DNA of 64,000 nucleotides from Rhodanobacter denitrificans (GTDB taxonomy: Bacteria; Pseudomonadota; Gammaproteobacteria; Xanthomonadales; Rhodanobacteraceae): positions 248,001 through 312,000 of the forward strand of contig NZ_QFWQ01000003.1 in assembly GCF_003335105.1 (NCBI RefSeq), read 5' to 3'. Within the stretch, counting starts at the first letter, position 1. Every line of letters begins with the position of its first letter. The translations under genes were made by a program, and so were the position numbers. The notes beneath the pieces were generated by a model. The model was not told the origin of the DNA. It saw only the letters and a program-made list of their open reading frames with translations, and did no database searches. Of the stretch, positions 60,537-64,000 are shown one piece after another.

Positions 60537-62834
60537 ATGAGCATTGCTGCCCAGCCATTGACTCCGGAAGATCCCGAACTTTCCCCCTGGTGGCTGCGTA
60601 CGGTGCTGATCGTGATGGTGCTCGGTTTTGCCGGCTTGTTCGCGATCACCACGCTGGCCTACCGCAACGCCCCGCCGATTCCTGCCCGGGTGGTGGACGC
60701 GCAGGGCAACCCGTTGTTCAGCGGCGACGACATCCGCGACGGCCAGGCGGTTTTCCTGAAATACGGGCTGATGGACAACGGCAGCATCTGGGGCCACGGC
60801 GCCTACCTGGGGCCGGATTACTCGGCCGCGGCCCTGCACCGCATCGGCGAGGACGCTGCCGATGCCATGGCGCAGCAGCAGTACCAGCAGCCACTGGCCG
60901 GGCTGACGCCGGGCAGGCAGGCGGCGGTACGCGCACAGACCGCGGTGGAACTGAAGACCAATCGCTATGACCCGGCCAGCGACACGCTGCAGCTGACCGC
61001 ACCGGAAGCCGCGGCCTTTAGCCAGCAGGTTTCCCACTGGACCGACTACTTCCTGCACCCCGAGCGCAACGGCGGTCTCAAGGCCGGGCTGATCACCGAC
61101 CCGGCCGAATTGCACCAGTTCACCGCGTTCGTGACGTGGGCCGCCTGGGCCTCGGTGGCGAACCGCCCCGGCGAGAACTACTCCTACACCAACAACTTCC
61201 CCTACGACCCCGCCGTCGGCAACACGCCGGTGCCGGGGGCGCTGCTGTGGAGCGCGCTCAGCCTGATCGTACTGCTGGCCGGCATTGCTGTGGTGCTGCT
61301 GATGTTCGGCAAGTTCGACTACCTCGGCTGGATCAGCCGCGGCCAGCACATCCACCCGCACCTGCTGCCGGGCGTGGCCAGCCCCGGCCAGCGCGCGCTG
61401 GTGAAATTCTTCGTGGTGGTGGCGCTGCTGTTCCTGGCGCAGACCCTGGTCGGCGGCGCGGTGGCACACTACCGCGCCGACCCGGGCAGCTTCTACGGCT
61501 TCCAGCTGGAAACGATCTTCCCCAGCAACCTGATGCGCACCTGGCACCTGCAGACGGCCATCTTCTGGATCGCCACCGCCTATGTCGCGGCCGCGCTGTT
61601 CCTGGGCCGCACGCTGCGCAGCGACGAGCCGCGCTGGTTCGCGCCCTGGGTACATCTTGTGTTCGGCGCATTCGTGGTGGTGATCGGCGGCAGCCTGCTC
61701 GGCGAATGGCTGGGCATTGCCCAGATGCTCGGCAAGTGGTGGTTCTGGCTGGGCAACCAGGGCTGGGAGTTCCTGGAGCTGGGGCGCTTCTGGCAGTTGC
61801 TGCTGGTGGTCGGCCTGCTGGTCTGGTTCGCCCTGCTGTGGCTGCTGGTGCGCCCGCGCTCGCTGGCCAACCCGGAGTCGAAGCCGCTGGTGAAGATGTT
61901 CCTGTTCGCCGCGGTGGCGATCCCGGTGTTCTACATTCCCGCGCTGTTCTTCGGCGCGAAGACGAACTACACCGTAGTCGACACCTGGCGCTTCTGGATC
62001 ATCCACCTGTGGGTCGAGGGCTTCTTCGAGTTCTTCGCCACCACGGTGGTGGCGCTGACCTTCTACCAACTGGGCCTGACCCGCCGCAATGTGGCGCTGC
62101 GGGTGATCTACCTGGACGGCATCCTGTACTTCCTCGGCGGCCTGATCGGCACCGGCCACCACTGGTATTTCACCGGGCAGACCAGCGTCAACATGGCGAT
62201 GTCGGCGATGATCTCGGTGCTGGAGGTGGTGCCGCTGACCCTGCTCACGCTGGACGCCTGGGACTTCGTGCGCACCACCCGCGGCCAGTGCGACGTCTGC
62301 GGCAAGTCGGTGGCGGTGCCGCACCGCTGGACGTTCTACTTCCTGATCGCGGTGGGCGTGTGGAACTTCGTCGGCGCCGGCATCTTCGGCTTCCTGATCA
62401 ACCTGCCGATCGTCAGCTACTACGAAGTCGGCACGCAGCTCACGCCGAACCACGGCCACGCCGCGATGATGGGCGTATTCGGCATGCTGGCGCTGGCGCT
62501 GATGGTGTTCGTGCTGCGCCAGACCAGCAGCGACGAGCGCTGGGCGGGCATGGAGAAATTCGTCCGGACCGGCTTCTGGGGCACCAACATCGGCCTGGCC
62601 ATGATGGTGGTTTTCAGCCTGTTCCCCAGCGGCGTGCTGCAGGTGTGGGACGTGATCCAACATGGCTACTGGCACGCCCGCTCGCTCGACTACATCGGCA
62701 GTTCGCGCTCGCACCTGATCGAATGGATGCGCCTGCCCGGCGACCTGGTGTTCATCATCTTCGGCGCGATCCCGCTGACCATCGCCGCGGTCAAGGGCTG
62801 GCTGGGCGTGCGTGCATTGCCACCGTCCGCCTGA
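60537..62834 (+). CDS. norB: Quinol-dependent nitric oxide reductase (qNor)
   Basis: Single-subunit NO reductase of the haem-copper oxidase superfamily, 765 aa; reduces NO to N2O for denitrification or NO defence. An N-terminal helix (WLRTVLIVMVLGFAGLFAIT) and a periplasmic cytochrome-c-like domain without a haem-binding CxxCH mark the quinol type. About 13 further helices carry the haem/FeB ligands, for example MRTWHLQTAIFWIATAY, LWVEGFFEFFATTVVALTFY, GTGHHWYFTGQ and LTPNHGHAAMMGVFGMLAL. Glutamates EGFFEFF replace copper-oxidase residues. A loop near residue 585 has QCDVCGKS. AGAGGAAG precedes the start at 60537. No norC, norQ or norD nearby. Confidence 0.93.
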   Translation: MSIAAQPLTPEDPELSPWWLRTVLIVMVLGFAGLFAITTLAYRNAPPIPARVVDAQGNPLFSGDDIRDGQAVFLKYGLMDNGSIWGHGAYLGPDYSAAALHRIGEDAADAMAQQQYQQPLAGLTPGRQAAVRAQTAVELKTNRYDPASDTLQLTAPEAAAFSQQVSHWTDYFLHPERNGGLKAGLITDPAELHQFTAFVTWAAWASVANRPGENYSYTNNFPYDPAVGNTPVPGALLWSALSLIVLLAGIAVVLLMFGKFDYLGWISRGQHIHPHLLPGVASPGQRALVKFFVVVALLFLAQTLVGGAVAHYRADPGSFYGFQLETIFPSNLMRTWHLQTAIFWIATAYVAAALFLGRTLRSDEPRWFAPWVHLVFGAFVVVIGGSLLGEWLGIAQMLGKWWFWLGNQGWEFLELGRFWQLLLVVGLLVWFALLWLLVRPRSLANPESKPLVKMFLFAAVAIPVFYIPALFFGAKTNYTVVDTWRFWIIHLWVEGFFEFFATTVVALTFYQLGLTRRNVALRVIYLDGILYFLGGLIGTGHHWYFTGQTSVNMAMSAMISVLEVVPLTLLTLDAWDFVRTTRGQCDVCGKSVAVPHRWTFYFLIAVGVWNFVGAGIFGFLINLPIVSYYEVGTQLTPNHGHAAMMGVFGMLALALMVFVLRQTSSDERWAGMEKFVRTGFWGTNIGLAMMVVFSLFPSGVLQVWDVIQHGYWHARSLDYIGSSRSHLIEWMRLPGDLVFIIFGAIPLTIAAVKGWLGVRALPPSA

Positions 62835-62937
62835 GCACAGGCCGGACTCTGGCGCCACCGACCGATGGCGGCAGCCGCGCTGCCGCCGGCATGGCCGGGG
62901 CAGCGCGGTAATGCCGGAACAGCGTGCTCAGGCGTCT

Positions 62938-63063
62938 TCCCGGCGGGTGAATCCACCCGCACACCACGCCTCGCTGCCCACGCCGTGGTGCACGAAGAAC
63001 AGGCCGGCCGGATCGTACGTCCGCTTCGCCGCCGCCAGCGCGCTCAGTCGTGGTGCTCGCGCA
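62938..63063 (-). pseudogene. C-terminal remnant of a FAD-linked (BBE-domain) oxidase
   Basis: About 41 codons, read on the minus strand just behind the patatin gene, give LSALAAAKRTYDPAGLFFVH and HGVGSEAWCAGGFTR before a stop at 62938. This is the typical C-terminus of berberine-bridge-type FAD oxidases (YDPxxLFFVHHGVGSExWxxDGFTR). No start codon, FAD-binding domain or rest of the gene is present, and the fragment overlaps the patatin 3' end in another frame. It looks like the tail of a deleted gene. Confidence 0.75.
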
Positions 63064-63943
63064 ACTGCGGGGGCGTTCCGGCACGATCGAGCCCGCCCTG
63101 TTCAAGCCAGCGGCAGGTCTCCGTCCTGGCGCGGGCGATCAGCCTGGCCGCGGCGGAATAGTCGTACGGCGAAACATCGAGTGGACAGAGGCTCGGCACG
63201 ATGCGCAGCTCCACCGCGGTACCGGCGAAGCGCTCGGCGTCGTATACCAGCTGGCGGGCCACCAGCAGACTGAGCGCGTGCATCGCGCGTGCGATCGCAC
63301 CCGACGGCGCCCGCTCGAGCGCGCAGGCAAACCCGGTGGGCAGCACGATCACGCGCGTGGCGCCGAGGCCGATCGCCGCCGAGATCGGCGTGTTGTTGGC
63401 CACGCCGCCGTCGACCAGCCAGCGCCCGCCGATCCGCACCGGCGGATACACGCCCGGGATCGCGGCACTGGCCAGCACGGCATCGACCGCCGCCCCGGCA
63501 GACAGGAGCACCTCCTGACCGTTCAGGATGTCCGACGCCACCAGATGGACCGGCAGGGCCGCATCCTCCAACTGCCGATAAGGCAGGTAGCGTTCGAGCA
63601 GGCGCCGCAGGCCGGACGAATCCACCAGATGATCGCGCCGGCGCAGCAGGCCGAACACGCTGCCGAGGTTGAACGGAAGCACCTCGCGCCGTGTCAGTGC
63701 GCACCAGATCCGCTCCAGCTCGCGGGCGCCGGCGACGGTCGGATCGCCGGCGAAATACGCCGCGTTGATCGCCCCGGCCGAGGCACCGACCAGGAACGCC
63801 GGCGCCTCGCCCCAGTCGAGCAGGGCCTGCAGCATGCCCACCTCGATCGCGCCAAGGCTGCCGCCTCCGGCCAGCACGAAGGCGGTGCGCCGCTGCGCAT
63901 TCCCGACGACCGGTTTCGTCTCTGCCATCTCGCCCACCTGCAT
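63044..63943 (-). CDS. Patatin-like phospholipase
   Basis: Serine lipid acyl hydrolase of the patatin/RssA type, 299 aa. Oxyanion hole FVLAGGGSLGAIEVGMLQAL, nucleophile elbow FLVGASAGAINAAYFAGD and the catalytic Asp in RWLVDGGVANNTPISAA are all present. No signal peptide is visible, so it is probably cytoplasmic. The start could be 63943 (MQVGEM) or 63928 (MAETKPV). It ends next to the FAD-oxidase remnant, and the last 57 bp to the window edge hold nothing recognisable. Confidence 0.9.
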   Translation of the reverse strand: MQVGEMAETKPVVGNAQRRTAFVLAGGGSLGAIEVGMLQALLDWGEAPAFLVGASAGAINAAYFAGDPTVAGARELERIWCALTRREVLPFNLGSVFGLLRRRDHLVDSSGLRRLLERYLPYRQLEDAALPVHLVASDILNGQEVLLSAGAAVDAVLASAAIPGVYPPVRIGGRWLVDGGVANNTPISAAIGLGATRVIVLPTGFACALERAPSGAIARAMHALSLLVARQLVYDAERFAGTAVELRIVPSLCPLDVSPYDYSAAARLIARARTETCRWLEQGGLDRAGTPPQLREHHD

Positions 63944-64000
63944 GCGCCGATATTACGGCGCGCCCGGTCATCTGACGCATGCCGCAGCCGCAGGTTCCTC

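Noticed and set aside
60120-62858. 912-codon open frame antisense to the nitric oxide reductase
   Set aside because: Same shadow pattern; the reductase on the plus strand is full length with its metal ligands.

Overview
The window is a gene-dense, high-GC stretch of a gammaproteobacterial chromosome. The gene orders rpoE-rseA-mucD-lepA, tig-clpP-clpX-lon-hupB-ppiD, pyrG-kdsA-eno-ftsB-ispD-ispF-truD, surE-pcm-yqaA-nlpD and rlmE-ftsH, together with the protein sequences, point to the Xanthomonadales. A Rhodanobacter/Dyella-like member of the Rhodanobacteraceae is my best guess from memory. Most of the sequence is core housekeeping DNA. No prophage, CRISPR array, transposase or rRNA operon was found.

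Layout. 1-4.8 kb: envelope-stress operon (rpoE, rseA, a periplasmic DegP/MucD protease) running into lepA, which is cut by the left edge. 4.9-8.0 kb: a multidomain c-di-GMP protein with an unknown 164-aa partner. 8.3-16.6 kb: fadJ, a DUF2058 gene, slyX, ugd, fkpA, a CPA2-type antiporter, a tRNA Ala-Glu-Asp cluster and a DUF1249 gene. 16.6-22.4 kb: divergent ppsR/ppsA, then an accessory islet (frameshifted GlxA-type regulator plus a sterol-desaturase-family gene). The islet lies between the intact ppsA 3' end and a decayed second copy of that same 3' end, next to tRNA-Ser. 22.4-29.4 kb: PP2C phosphatase, dnaQ-rnhA-methyltransferase, gloB-mltD and ppiD. 29.5-40.3 kb: hupB with two tRNAs directly behind it, lon, clpX, clpP, tig, six tRNAs, ftsH and rlmE. 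40.3-53.7 kb: yhbY and a Mth938-type gene, nlpD-yqaA-pcm-surE, an Smr gene, truD-ispF-ispD-ftsB-eno-kdsA-pyrG, and an M24B peptidase flanked by two palindromic repeats. 53.8-64 kb: a PLP-dependent cysteine-synthase-like gene, an AhpD-like gene, a tiny conserved protein, lipA, a second GGDEF/EAL protein, a haem-oxygenase-like di-iron oxidase candidate divergent from a quinol-type nitric oxide reductase, a remnant of a FAD-linked oxidase, and a patatin-like lipase.

The genes group into protein quality control (DegP/MucD, Lon, ClpXP, FtsH, trigger factor, PpiD, FkpA), envelope and cell-division functions (RpoE/RseA, MltD, NlpD, FtsB, KdsA, Ugd), central metabolism (PpsA/PpsR, Eno, FadJ, GloB, LipA), isoprenoid and nucleotide synthesis (IspD, IspF, PyrG), and tRNA supply (twelve tRNA genes, including two identical tRNA-Asp copies).

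The most unusual items are the islet bounded by the duplicated ppsA 3' end, the UndA-like di-iron oxidase candidate beside the NO reductase, and several hairpin repeat families. All reading was by eye: start sites, promoters and terminators are inferences, and homology calls rest on remembered family motifs.
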